A stretch of DNA of 32,796 nucleotides from Pseudomonadota bacterium (GTDB lineage Bacteria > Pseudomonadota > Alphaproteobacteria > Rhodobacterales > Rhodobacteraceae), in assembly GCA_021813365.1 (NCBI GenBank), contig JAKALB010000001.1, positions 76,426 through 109,221 on the forward strand. Reading direction: 5' to 3'. Positions within the stretch are counted from its first letter, which is position 1; every line of letters begins with the position of its first letter. The notes beneath the pieces were generated by a model that worked only from the letters and a program-made list of their open reading frames with translations, ran no database searches and was not told where the DNA came from. The translations under genes were made by a program, and so were the position numbers. Shown here piece by piece: positions 1 to 7,075 of the stretch.

Positions 1-1
1 T

Positions 2-565
2 TCCGATCTCAGCCCGATGCAGCGCATGGGCCGCGCCCTGGTCGCCCCGCCGCCAGGCGCCTTCCTGCAAGCGACCGAGGCGGGCGAAACGGCCCTGCTG
101 CACGCCGTGCGTCAGGCCGTCGGCCCGGCGAAGAAGATCGCCGACCTGTTCAGCGGGGTTGGCACTTTCGCCCTGCCGCTGGCCGAACAGGCCGAGATTC
201 TGGCCTTCGAAGGCGAAGCCGCCATGGTCGCCGCGCTGGACCGCGCCGCGCGTCAGGCCGAAGGACTGCGCCGCATCACCGCCACGTCGCGCGACCTGTT
301 CCGCCGCCCGTTGCAACCGGATGAACTGCCGGGCGTCGAGGCCATCGTCATCGACCCGCCCCGCGCCGGCGCCGAGGCGCAGACCCGCGCCCTGGCGGCG
401 GCACGGGTGCCGGTGATCGCCGCGGTCAGTTGCAACCCCGCCACCTTCGCCCGCGATGCCCGTATCCTGGTCGAGGCCGGCTATCGCATCGACTGGGTGC
501 AGCCGGTCGATCAGTTCCGCTGGTCGTCGCATGTCGAACTGGCCGCACGCCTGTCGCGCAGCTAG
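2..565 (+). CDS. Class I SAM-dependent RNA methyltransferase, TrmA/RlmD family (5' partial)
   Basis: The reading frame is open from the window edge, so the N-terminus (normally a TRAM and/or Fe-S cluster region) is missing and this is the catalytic C-terminal part. Family proteins make 5-methyluridine in tRNA or 23S rRNA using S-adenosylmethionine. Visible motifs are a SAM-binding loop (DLFSGVGTFALPLA), the DPPR motif (codons from 353) and the SCNP motif, whose cysteine (codon 431-433) is the catalytic nucleophile. The ending with a Q-x-D-Q-F-x-W-S-x-H-V-E pattern is typical of the family. Whether the target is tRNA U54 or a 23S rRNA uridine cannot be decided from this fragment, so no symbol is given. 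It ends 70 nt before the next gene on the same strand. Confidence 0.93.
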   Translation, partial: SDLSPMQRMGRALVAPPPGAFLQATEAGETALLHAVRQAVGPAKKIADLFSGVGTFALPLAEQAEILAFEGEAAMVAALDRAARQAEGLRRITATSRDLFRRPLQPDELPGVEAIVIDPPRAGAEAQTRALAAARVPVIAAVSCNPATFARDARILVEAGYRIDWVQPVDQFRWSSHVELAARLSRS

Positions 566-635
566 GCGCATCGCGACTCTTTTCAGACCGGCCGCTTTGC
601 GGTATCGGTGGAAAAAACCAAGAACGAGCAGGCAG

Positions 636-1151
636 ATGAACATCCTTTCGCGCCGGGCCCTGTTGGGGCTTGGCTTGCTGGGCCCCGGCCTTGTCACCTT
701 GTCCAGCTGCACCGGCGGCCTGTTTTCGGGCCAGTATTTCGGCCCCGAAGTCACCGGGATCATCGTCTACAAGGCCGATCGCAAGATGATCCTGCTGCAC
801 GGAAACGAAATCCTCGAAACCTTTGACATCCAGTTGGGCAACGCGCCGATCGGCCCGAAACATTTCGAAGGCGACGGCAAGACGCCCGAGGGCCAATACT
901 GGATCACGCACCGCAACCCGCGTTCGCAGTTCCATCTGTCGCTGGGGATTTCCTATCCCAATGCCGAGGATCGTGCCTATGCGGCGGCGCAGGGCAAGGA
1001 TCCGGGCGGGGACATCTTCATCCACGGGGAATCGCCCTATCCGAACGGCCTGCAAGACTGGACGGCCGGCTGCATAGCCGTGTCAAACGAAGACATCGAC
1101 CTGATCTATGCCATGGTGAACCCGGGCACGCCGATCTGGATCAAGCCCTGA
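636..1151 (+). CDS. L,D-transpeptidase (YkuD-fold) family lipoprotein
   Basis: A 171-aa predicted lipoprotein. The N-terminus has arginines, a hydrophobic core and a lipobox LSSC with the acylated Cys at residue 25. The rest is a YkuD domain whose active-site signature runs from His130 (FIHGES) through DWTAGCIAVSN, with catalytic Cys146. Enzymes of this fold form 3-3 peptidoglycan cross-links or attach or remove proteins at the stem peptide. The usual SxGCxR signature here reads TAGCIA, a variant seen in YafK/DpaA-type members, so a peptidoglycan amidase or transpeptidase role cannot be distinguished. I chose the ATG at 636 because it gives a clean lipoprotein signal; the frame is open further upstream (to 456) but overlaps the previous gene. 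Confidence 0.9.
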   Translation: MNILSRRALLGLGLLGPGLVTLSSCTGGLFSGQYFGPEVTGIIVYKADRKMILLHGNEILETFDIQLGNAPIGPKHFEGDGKTPEGQYWITHRNPRSQFHLSLGISYPNAEDRAYAAAQGKDPGGDIFIHGESPYPNGLQDWTAGCIAVSNEDIDLIYAMVNPGTPIWIKP

Positions 1152-1158
1152 CCCGGCA

Positions 1159-1176
1159 GCCTGCTCCGGTGCAGGC
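1159..1176. terminator. Possible bidirectional terminator hairpin between convergent genes
   Basis: A perfect 6-bp stem GCCTGC/GCAGGC with a 6-nt loop lies in the 37-nt gap between the convergent transpeptidase and CAP genes. It has no T-run, so intrinsic termination is only a possibility. Confidence 0.3.
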
Positions 1177-1188
1177 CCGGCAGGCCCT

Positions 1189-1803
1189 CTAGTGGCCCGC
1201 CGTCGGATCGTAATAGGTCGGGCGCGGCCCCATGCTTTGCAGCGGGTTCCCATAGGTCGGATCGCCCGGCATCGCGGCATGGCCGGTCACCATCGTCCAC
1301 CAGATCTTGCCCGACGGTTCCTGGAACCAGGCAAAGCCCATCTGCGTCGCCTTGGGATCCATGATGACCGCGCGGGTATCCGCCTCGGCCATCCAGGCCG
1401 ACAGCGTTTCCAGTTCGGTCTGGAAGGTCTCCGAAATCAGCTCGCCGTCCAGAACGCCGGTGTAATTGGCGCGCTGCACCCGCACCAGCGGCGACGAACC
1501 GTCCGAGCCGAAATGCCAGGGCCGGTTCTGCACCGCCATGTCGCGCGAATGGGTCGCCGCGGCGGCGGTCAGGCTGGCATCCAGCGTCATCGGCGGCAGA
1601 CTGCGGGCCGCGCGCAACTGGTTCACGCCGTCCAGCATGCGATAGGTGATGGCCGAGGTGTCCTGCGGCTTGATCGGGTAGAGGCGCGGCAGCGGCTTGC
1701 CATCTGCGGCCAGGGGCGGCGCGGCGGGTGTGGCGCAGGCGGCCAGCACCAGCGAGCCCCCCAGCATCATGCCGCCGTTCACCAGAAGTTTGCGACGATC
1801 CAT
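1189..1803 (-). CDS. CAP (SCP/PR-1) domain lipoprotein
   Basis: A 204-aa predicted lipoprotein starting at ATG 1803, with a signal sequence ending in a lipobox (LAAC) and then an Ala/Pro-rich linker. The remainder resembles the bacterial CAP/SCP-like extracellular domain. It begins with a helix carrying N-x-x-R and a run of small residues (AAAATHSRDMA), in which the His of ATHS is a family hallmark, followed by an HFGSDGSSP segment, a GELIS motif and a final strand containing WWTMVTG. CAP proteins are secreted; biochemical roles in bacteria are poorly defined. It is convergent with one L,D-transpeptidase gene and divergent from another, which suggests an envelope function. Confidence 0.85.
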   Translation of the reverse strand: MDRRKLLVNGGMMLGGSLVLAACATPAAPPLAADGKPLPRLYPIKPQDTSAITYRMLDGVNQLRAARSLPPMTLDASLTAAAATHSRDMAVQNRPWHFGSDGSSPLVRVQRANYTGVLDGELISETFQTELETLSAWMAEADTRAVIMDPKATQMGFAWFQEPSGKIWWTMVTGHAAMPGDPTYGNPLQSMGPRPTYYDPTAGH

Positions 1804-2002
1804 CTGTTACCCGCCCTGCCTTTGGTCATTTGTCCCGACCCATATCGAAACCGCAGCGAAAGATCAAACAACCGCGCATGCAGCGCCCGCTGACATTTGT
1901 GTGAGTTGCGAAGACCCGCCGACGCGGCTATGGACAGGACAATCGAGCCCAAGCCCGTGCCCGGCGACCCCTTTGCTTCGCCCGAGGCCAGGAGAAAAGA
2001 CC

Positions 2003-2620
2003 ATGAGCGACAAGCCCGAAGACGCCGTCCGCCGCCGCTTGATTCTGGGCGCTGCTGCCTCGCTGGGAGCCGCCGCTGCCATTCCGGCCGCAGCCCAGAC
2101 CGCGATGGACCAGCAATCGACCGAATTCGAGATCCCGACCGAGCCGGGTTCGGTCCGCAACAACGTCTCTTCCTTCATGATGAAGGACTGGCGGGGGTAT
2201 TTCGACAACACCAGGAATGGCGTGATCCTGGTCGATATTGCCTCGCGCTGCCTGCACTTCTGGTCAGAGGATCTCTCGATCTACCGGCTGTATCCGACTT
2301 CGGTGCCGATGACCGAGGAACTGACCAAGCGCGGCCATACCGAAGTGATCCAGAAGGTGGAAAACCCGCCATGGCGCGCGACGGCGGGCGAGCTGGAACG
2401 GTTCCCCGACTGGCCGAAATTCATCCCGGGCGGCGCGCCGGACAACCCGTTGGGTGTGCGCGCGCTGTATCTGGGCTGGCCGGCCTATCGGATCCACGGC
2501 ACCCATGATACCCGCAAGATCGGCCGCCGGTCGTCGAACGGCTGCATCGGGCTTTACAACGAGCACATCCTGGAACTTTACGGCTATGCCAAGGTCGGCA
2601 CCCAGGTGCTGTTGCTGTAG
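2003..2620 (+). CDS. L,D-transpeptidase with Tat-like signal
   Basis: A 205-aa exported enzyme. The start at ATG 2003 is preceded by a purine-rich ribosome-binding site (GGAGAAAAG) and gives an N-terminus with RRRLILGAAAS followed by an Ala-rich core and an AAAQ cleavage region, resembling a twin-arginine signal; the frame is open upstream to 1697 but that part overlaps the CAP gene. The YkuD catalytic block reads HGTHDTRKIG with His165 and His168, then SSNGCIGLYN with nucleophile Cys181. Such enzymes make 3-3 (mDAP-mDAP) peptidoglycan cross-links in the periplasm. The residue after Cys-Ile is Gly rather than the common Arg. It is divergent from the CAP lipoprotein across about 200 nt, which must hold the promoters. 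Confidence 0.92.
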   Translation: MSDKPEDAVRRRLILGAAASLGAAAAIPAAAQTAMDQQSTEFEIPTEPGSVRNNVSSFMMKDWRGYFDNTRNGVILVDIASRCLHFWSEDLSIYRLYPTSVPMTEELTKRGHTEVIQKVENPPWRATAGELERFPDWPKFIPGGAPDNPLGVRALYLGWPAYRIHGTHDTRKIGRRSSNGCIGLYNEHILELYGYAKVGTQVLLL

Positions 2621-2654
2621 CGCATCGACGGGCGAGCTGGGCGGCCAGCCCGCC

Positions 2655-2678
2655 GCCACCGGGGCTCGAACCGATGGC
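2655..2678 (-). terminator. Possible terminator hairpin of the hemH side
   Basis: Read on the minus strand, an 8-bp stem (GCCATCGG/CCGGTGGC, one G-U pair) encloses an 8-nt loop between the convergent transpeptidase and hemH genes. There is no T-run. On the plus strand the same stem has an A-C mismatch, so it fits the minus strand better. Confidence 0.3.
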
Positions 2679-2720
2679 GCCCCATCAGCGGGCCCCGGCG
2701 TATCTCGGGCCAGATGAAGG

Positions 2721-3785
2721 TCAGGCGGGCAGCCATCCCGCCAGATTGGCCTCGATCACCTGGGTCAGGGCCTCGATGTGGTCAGGCTGGTCGTTCAGGC
2801 AGGGGATATAGGTAAAGGTCTGGCCCCCGGCGTGAAGGAAGCTTTCGCGGATTTCGCCCTGGATCTCGTCGAGCGTCTCGATGCAGTCGGCCGAAAACGC
2901 CGGCGCGATCACCGCGATGTTCACCACACCCCGTTTCGCCAGATCGGCGACGTGGTTGACGGTATAGGGCTTGAGCCATTCCTCGCGGCCGAAGACCGAC
3001 TGGAAGGTCGTATCGATCGCCGACGGCTCCCAGCCCAGAGCCTCGCGCAGCAGCCGGGTCGTCCGGGCGCATTGGCAGTGATAGGGATCGCCCTCCATCA
3101 GATAACGGATCGGCATGCCGTGATAGCTGGCGACCAGCTTCTGCGGCTTGACCGGCGCCGCATCCCAGGCCCGGCGCACCGAATTGGCCAGGGCCGCAAC
3201 ATAGGCCGGATGGTCGAAATACTCCGCGACCGTCCGCACCGCCGGCTGGCGCTTTTCCTGCATCAGCGCGCGAAAGAAGGCATCGTTGGCCGTGGCCGAT
3301 GTCGCGCCGGCGTAGTGGGGATAGAGCGGGAAGAACAGGATCTTTTCGCATCCCGCCGCGACCATGGCCTTGACCCTGGATGCGGTCGAGGGGTTGCCAT
3401 AGCGCATGCAGAAATCGACCAGGACGGCGTCGCCATGCCGTGCCGCGATCGCAGCGGACAGCGCCGCGGTCTGCGCCCTGGTGATGGTCAGCAGCGGGCT
3501 TTCGTTGATGTCGTGGTTCCAGATCTTGCGATAGTTCGCCCCGGTTTTCGACGGGCGAAAGGTCAGGATGATGCCCTGCAGGATGGGCTGCCATTTCCAG
3601 TCCGGCAGGTCGACCACCCGCTTGTCGGAGAGGAATTCGTTCAGATAGCGCCGGACCGACCAGTAATCATGGCCATCCGGCGTGCCCAGATTGGCCAGAA
3701 GGACGCCGATCTTTGGCGCCTTGACCACCGGATGGTCGGCGGGCGCATGGGCCAGACGGCCCTGGCCTGGGCGGATGTCGGTCAT
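2721..3785 (-). CDS. hemH: Ferrochelatase
   Basis: A 354-aa protoporphyrin IX ferrochelatase, the last step of protoheme synthesis, inserting Fe2+ into the porphyrin. Recognisable family blocks are KIGVLLANLGTPD near residue 26, NESPLLTITR near 94, the SYHGMP motif with the metal-binding catalytic His222, and PAFSADCIETLDEI with the conserved acidic Glu303. The size matches bacterial HemH. I chose ATG 3785 rather than the upstream in-frame start at 3845 because AAAGGACG sits just before it and the upstream start would leave an atypical extension across the end of the neighbouring gene. It lies 56 nt downstream of a methyltransferase gene on the same strand and may be co-transcribed. Confidence 0.97.
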   Translation of the reverse strand: MTDIRPGQGRLAHAPADHPVVKAPKIGVLLANLGTPDGHDYWSVRRYLNEFLSDKRVVDLPDWKWQPILQGIILTFRPSKTGANYRKIWNHDINESPLLTITRAQTAALSAAIAARHGDAVLVDFCMRYGNPSTASRVKAMVAAGCEKILFFPLYPHYAGATSATANDAFFRALMQEKRQPAVRTVAEYFDHPAYVAALANSVRRAWDAAPVKPQKLVASYHGMPIRYLMEGDPYHCQCARTTRLLREALGWEPSAIDTTFQSVFGREEWLKPYTVNHVADLAKRGVVNIAVIAPAFSADCIETLDEIQGEIRESFLHAGGQTFTYIPCLNDQPDHIEALTQVIEANLAGWLPA

Positions 3786-3841
3786 CGGGTCGTCCTTTCG
3801 GTGATCCTGCCTCGCCTCAGTTATCGCGCCGTGCCGTGCCG

Positions 3842-4669
3842 TCAACCGGAATGCGTGCCCGGCCGGCTCGGCAGTTTCAGTTCGGCCGCGCCCAGGGCAT
3901 CGGCCAGTCGCGCCGCGGCCGAGCCCGGGCGCAGCGGTTTTTGCTGATCCGGGCCGGGGGCCCAGCCGGTCAGCACGATGATCTCGAAGGTGGCGGGAAT
4001 CCGGCCCTGCCCGTCGCCCCAGGTGCGGGCATAGATTTCGGCGGCGCGCCGGAATACCGCGCGGCGGGTCGGGCGGCGCAGGCGCCGGGCCAGGGCATTG
4101 GTTTCGCCCATGGCGCGCAGATCGGCCATCAGGTGAAACAGGTCGCGGTAGAGAACCCGCTGATCCAGGCTGTCGGCGACCGGCAGGGCCAGGCCCGCCC
4201 GCTGCATCAGACCGCCCAGGTCGCGGATCTCGCCCATCGGCAGCACGCGGGGCGACAGGCCGCCGGTCACCTCGGCCTCGGCCTCGGCCAGGGCCGCGCG
4301 CAACTCATGCAGGGTCTGGCCGCCGAACAGCGGCGCGATCAGCAGGCCGTCGGGCCGCAGCGCGCGGCGGCATTGCACCAACTGGCCAACCGGGTCATTG
4401 GCCCAGTGCAGGCCCAGCGCATGGATCACCAGATCATGCGCGCCGGGGGCCAGATCCAGCACTTCGCCTTCGGCCACGGTGGGCATATCCGGCCAGACGC
4501 CCGGAAAACCCGTCACGACGACCGGTGCCGTAAACGTTCTGTTAACCATGCCCAGGCGATCCTGCACATCCTCGGCGACCAGCCGTTGCAGGAACAGCCC
4601 GGCCTGGGTGGCGCGGGCGCGGTTGCGGGCCAGGGCGGCCGGGTCGGTCAATCGGGGTGGGGTCTGCAT
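3842..4669 (-). CDS. SAM-dependent methyltransferase, BioC/NDUFAF5-like
   Basis: A 275-aa protein resembling the methyltransferase-11 proteins related to BioC and mitochondrial NDUFAF5, common in alphaproteobacteria. The start of the protein (RNRARATQAGLFLQRLV) and a middle block with LVIHALGLHWANDPVG, GLLIAPLFGGQTLHELR and RVLPMGEIRDLGGLMQRAG are typical. The first SAM loop (usually D-x-G-x-G) is degenerate here, reading VVTGFPG. NDUFAF5 relatives act as arginine hydroxylases in complex I assembly, so function should not be read from the fold alone. I prefer ATG 4669; an in-frame ATG at 4696 would overlap the divergent comF start. The two divergent start codons are only about 25 nt apart. 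Confidence 0.85.
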   Translation of the reverse strand: MQTPPRLTDPAALARNRARATQAGLFLQRLVAEDVQDRLGMVNRTFTAPVVVTGFPGVWPDMPTVAEGEVLDLAPGAHDLVIHALGLHWANDPVGQLVQCRRALRPDGLLIAPLFGGQTLHELRAALAEAEAEVTGGLSPRVLPMGEIRDLGGLMQRAGLALPVADSLDQRVLYRDLFHLMADLRAMGETNALARRLRRPTRRAVFRRAAEIYARTWGDGQGRIPATFEIIVLTGWAPGPDQQKPLRPGSAAARLADALGAAELKLPSRPGTHSG

Positions 4670-4694
4670 GGATCGGGGACCATAGGCGACGCGC

Positions 4695-5420
4695 ATGGGA
4701 ATGCAAGGTTTGATCCAGCTGGTCTATCCGCCGCAATGCCTGAGCTGCGGTGCGCTGGTGGCATCGGATTTCGGCCTTTGCCCGGCGTGCTGGCGCGACA
4801 CGCCCTTCATCGCCGGGCTGACCTGCCACAAATGCGGCACGCCGCTGCCGGGTGACGCGATGGCCGGAGAGGAGGTGCTCTGCGACGAATGCCTGATGCT
4901 GGCCCGCCCCTGGCGGGCCGGTCGCGCGGCGCTGCTGTATGACCAGAAGGCACGCGATCTGATCCTGTCGCTGAAACACGGCGACAGGATGGATGTGGCC
5001 TATCCCGCCGCGCAGTGGATGCTGCGCGCCGCGGCAGACATCGTGCATCCGGGGATGATCGTTGCGCCCATCCCGCTGTATTGGCTGCGCCTGTTCACCC
5101 GGCGCTACAACCAGTCGGGCCTGCTGTCGGGCCAGATCGGCCGCATCGCCCGGCTGGACCATTGCCCCGACCTGCTGCAGCGCATCCGCCAGACCCACAG
5201 TCAGGCCGGCAAGCCGCGCGAGGGCCGGTTCGAGAATGTCGCTGGCGCCTTTCGCCTGCATCCACGCCGCGCGGCCCGAATCCGGGGGCGCGAGGTGCTG
5301 CTGATCGATGACGTGATGACCTCGGGCGCGACCCTGGCTGCCGCGGCCGATGTCTGCCTGGGCGGCGGCGCGGCTTCGGTTTCGGTACTGGTGCTGGCGC
5401 GGGCGACGAAATTGCAATGA
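4695..5420 (+). CDS. comF: ComF family phosphoribosyltransferase-like protein
   Basis: A 241-aa protein with the ComF layout: an N-terminal double zinc ribbon carrying eight cysteines in pairs (C15/C18, C29/C32, C44/C47, C63/C66) and a C-terminal type I phosphoribosyltransferase domain with the PRPP loop VLLIDDVMTSGAT at 201-213. The family is needed for DNA uptake in naturally competent bacteria, where it supports single-strand DNA handling in the cytoplasm, but orthologs are widespread in species not known to be competent. The opening residues LIQLVYPPQCLSCG are the usual ComF start, supporting ATG 4695. No other competence gene is in the window. Confidence 0.92.
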   Translation: MGMQGLIQLVYPPQCLSCGALVASDFGLCPACWRDTPFIAGLTCHKCGTPLPGDAMAGEEVLCDECLMLARPWRAGRAALLYDQKARDLILSLKHGDRMDVAYPAAQWMLRAAADIVHPGMIVAPIPLYWLRLFTRRYNQSGLLSGQIGRIARLDHCPDLLQRIRQTHSQAGKPREGRFENVAGAFRLHPRRAARIRGREVLLIDDVMTSGATLAAAADVCLGGGAASVSVLVLARATKLQ

Positions 5421-5447
5421 GCGGGGCCGCGACAGGGTCTGCGGCCC

Positions 5448-5476
5448 TTGGTCCACGTTGCGCGCGATCCTTATAT
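5448..5476 (+). promoter_or_regulatory. Candidate sigma-70-type promoter for grxC
   Basis: A TTGGTC -35-like hexamer (5448-5453) is separated by 17 nt from a TTATAT -10-like hexamer (5471-5476), which is conspicuously AT-rich for this DNA. It would start transcription about 30 nt upstream of the grxC ATG. Confidence 0.4.
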
Positions 5477-5511
5477 GGGTAAGGTCAGGCCCGAATATCG
5501 ATGAGCATCCC

Positions 5512-5769
5512 ATGAAACCTGTCGAAATCTACACCACGCCGTCCTGCCCCTATTGCCTTGCCGCCAAGCGGCTGCTGACGAGGAAAGGCGTCGCGTTCCG
5601 CGAGATCGACGTCTCGCGCGATCCTGGCCTGCGCCAGGCGATGCGCACCCGCGCCGGCGGCAGCTGGACCGTGCCGCAGATCTTCATCGGCGGCACCCAT
5701 GTCGGCGGCTGCGACGACATCCATGCGCTGGATCACGAAGGCAAACTTGACCAGATGCTGGCCAGGTGA
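5512..5769 (+). CDS. grxC: Glutaredoxin 3
   Basis: An 85-aa dithiol glutaredoxin, full length for the GrxC class. It uses glutathione to reduce protein disulfides and glutathionylated proteins in the cytoplasm. The redox active site is CPYC at residues 12-15, the cis-proline glutathione-binding motif is TVP at 53-55, and the second glutathione-contacting motif GGCDD is at 65-69. The start at ATG 5512 gives the canonical opening VEIYTT; the frame is open upstream, but that would add a non-homologous extension. Its stop overlaps the start of the downstream amidase gene (TGATG), so the two are probably translated together. Confidence 0.96.
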   Translation: MKPVEIYTTPSCPYCLAAKRLLTRKGVAFREIDVSRDPGLRQAMRTRAGGSWTVPQIFIGGTHVGGCDDIHALDHEGKLDQMLAR

Positions 5770-6605
5770 TGCGCGCAGCCCTGGTTCAAATGACGGTCAG
5801 CGACGATCCGGTCGCCAACCTGGCGCAGGTTCAGGGTCTGGTCATGCGGGCGATCCAGGGCGGCGCGGGCTTCGTTCTGACCCCGGAATGCACCAATATC
5901 CTGAGCTCCAGCCGCGATCACCTGCGCCGGCACCTGGCCGATGAGGCCGATGATCCCACCCTGGCCGCCCTGCGGGATCAGGCGGCGCGGGCCGGGGTGT
6001 GGCTGCTGATCGGCTCGCTTGGCGTGCTGAGCGGCGATGCGGACGGGCGCTTTGCCAACCGCAGCTTCCTGATCGCGCCCGATGGGTCGGTTGCGGCGCG
6101 CTATGACAAGATCCACATGTTCGACGTGAACGTGTCGGAAACCGAGGTTTACCGCGAAAGCGCCAGCTATCGCCCAGGCGACCGCGCCGTGACGGCAGAA
6201 ACGCCGTTCGGCACCATTGGCCTGACGGTCTGCTATGATGTGCGCTTTGCGCATCTGCACCGCCGTCTGGCCCAGGCCGGCGCCACGATCCTGACGGTTC
6301 CGGCGGCCTTCAACCACATCACCGGCGCCGCGCATTGGCACGTCCTGCTGCGCGCGCGCGCCATCGAGACGGGGTGCTATGTCCTGGCTCCGGCCCAGAC
6401 CGGGTTCCACGCCGAGCCGCTGTCGGGCGGCAAGGGGCGCCGCACCTATGGCCATTCCCTGGCGGTGGATCCCTGGGGTCAGGTGCTGGCCGATGCCGGC
6501 CCCGCGCCCGGCGTCACCTTCGTCGATCTGGATCCCGCCCAGGTGCGCGCGGCGCGGGCCCGCATCCCGTCGCTGACCCACGACCGCGATTTTGCCGGGC
6601 CATGA
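5769..6605 (+). CDS. Carbon-nitrogen hydrolase, nitrilase superfamily (Nit1/Nit2-like amidase)
   Basis: A 278-aa member of the nitrilase superfamily. The Glu-Lys-Cys triad is present: E40 in LTPE, K114 in YDKIHMFDV and C155 in TVCYDVRF. The sequence YDKIHMFDVNV followed by E-x-x-x-Y resembles the Nit branch, which hydrolyses deaminated glutathione or omega-amides such as 2-oxoglutaramate. Lying directly after glutaredoxin, a deaminated-glutathione amidase role is attractive but is inference. The start overlaps the grxC stop; a GTG codon three bases earlier (5766) is in frame and is an alternative. The 3' end overlaps the MarR gene by ATGA. Confidence 0.92.
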   Translation: MRAALVQMTVSDDPVANLAQVQGLVMRAIQGGAGFVLTPECTNILSSSRDHLRRHLADEADDPTLAALRDQAARAGVWLLIGSLGVLSGDADGRFANRSFLIAPDGSVAARYDKIHMFDVNVSETEVYRESASYRPGDRAVTAETPFGTIGLTVCYDVRFAHLHRRLAQAGATILTVPAAFNHITGAAHWHVLLRARAIETGCYVLAPAQTGFHAEPLSGGKGRRTYGHSLAVDPWGQVLADAGPAPGVTFVDLDPAQVRAARARIPSLTHDRDFAGP

Positions 6606-7048
6606 GCGAGGATCGCACCGACGATCTTGCGATCACCCTGTTCGGCGAGCTGTTCATGGCCGATCAGCTGGCGCGCAACCGCATCTCGAAGGTGCTGCCC
6701 AAGGGGATGGAGCTGTCGCATTTCTCGGTCCTCAACCACCTGGCCCGGCTGCAGGACGAACGCACCCCGGCGCAACTGGCCCGTGCCTTTCACGTCACGC
6801 GCGGGGCGATGACCAACACCCTGTCGAAGCTGGAATGGGCCGGCCACGTCCACATCCGCCCGGACTGGGACGATGCCCGCCAGAAATTCGTGGCGATCAG
6901 CCCAGCAGGCCGGGCGGCACGCGACGCGGCCGTGCAGACCGTGGCGCCGTTGATCGCCGAGGTCGTGCAGGCGCTGGGAGCCGACCGCGTGCGTCTGGTG
7001 CTGCCGGTGCTGCGCGAACTGCGCCTGCGCCTGGAGGGCGAAGACTAG
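6602..7048 (+). CDS. MarR family transcriptional regulator
   Basis: A 148-aa winged-helix regulator of MarR size. The central region has the MarR arrangement: ELSHFSVLNHLARL leading to RTPAQLARAFHVTRGAMTNTLSKLEWAGHVHIRPDWDDARQKFVAISPAG, i.e. helix-turn-helix, recognition helix and a wing with the conserved D-x-R-x-K-x-V-x-[LI]-[ST]-x-x-G pattern. The ends form the dimerisation helices. The start codon lies inside the final codons of the amidase gene (ATGA overlap), so it is the third gene of a grxC-amidase-marR unit and could regulate that unit or act elsewhere. The ligand is unknown. It is convergent with the polysaccharide export gene 28 nt away. Confidence 0.93.
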   Translation: MSEDRTDDLAITLFGELFMADQLARNRISKVLPKGMELSHFSVLNHLARLQDERTPAQLARAFHVTRGAMTNTLSKLEWAGHVHIRPDWDDARQKFVAISPAGRAARDAAVQTVAPLIAEVVQALGADRVRLVLPVLRELRLRLEGED

Positions 7049-7075
7049 GCTGCGCAGAGGCAGGGCTGCCCGCGC

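Noticed and set aside
2655-2678. tRNA T-arm-like sequence (GGTTCGAGCC on the minus strand)
   Set aside because: No acceptor, D or anticodon arms can be built around it; it is only a hairpin loop.
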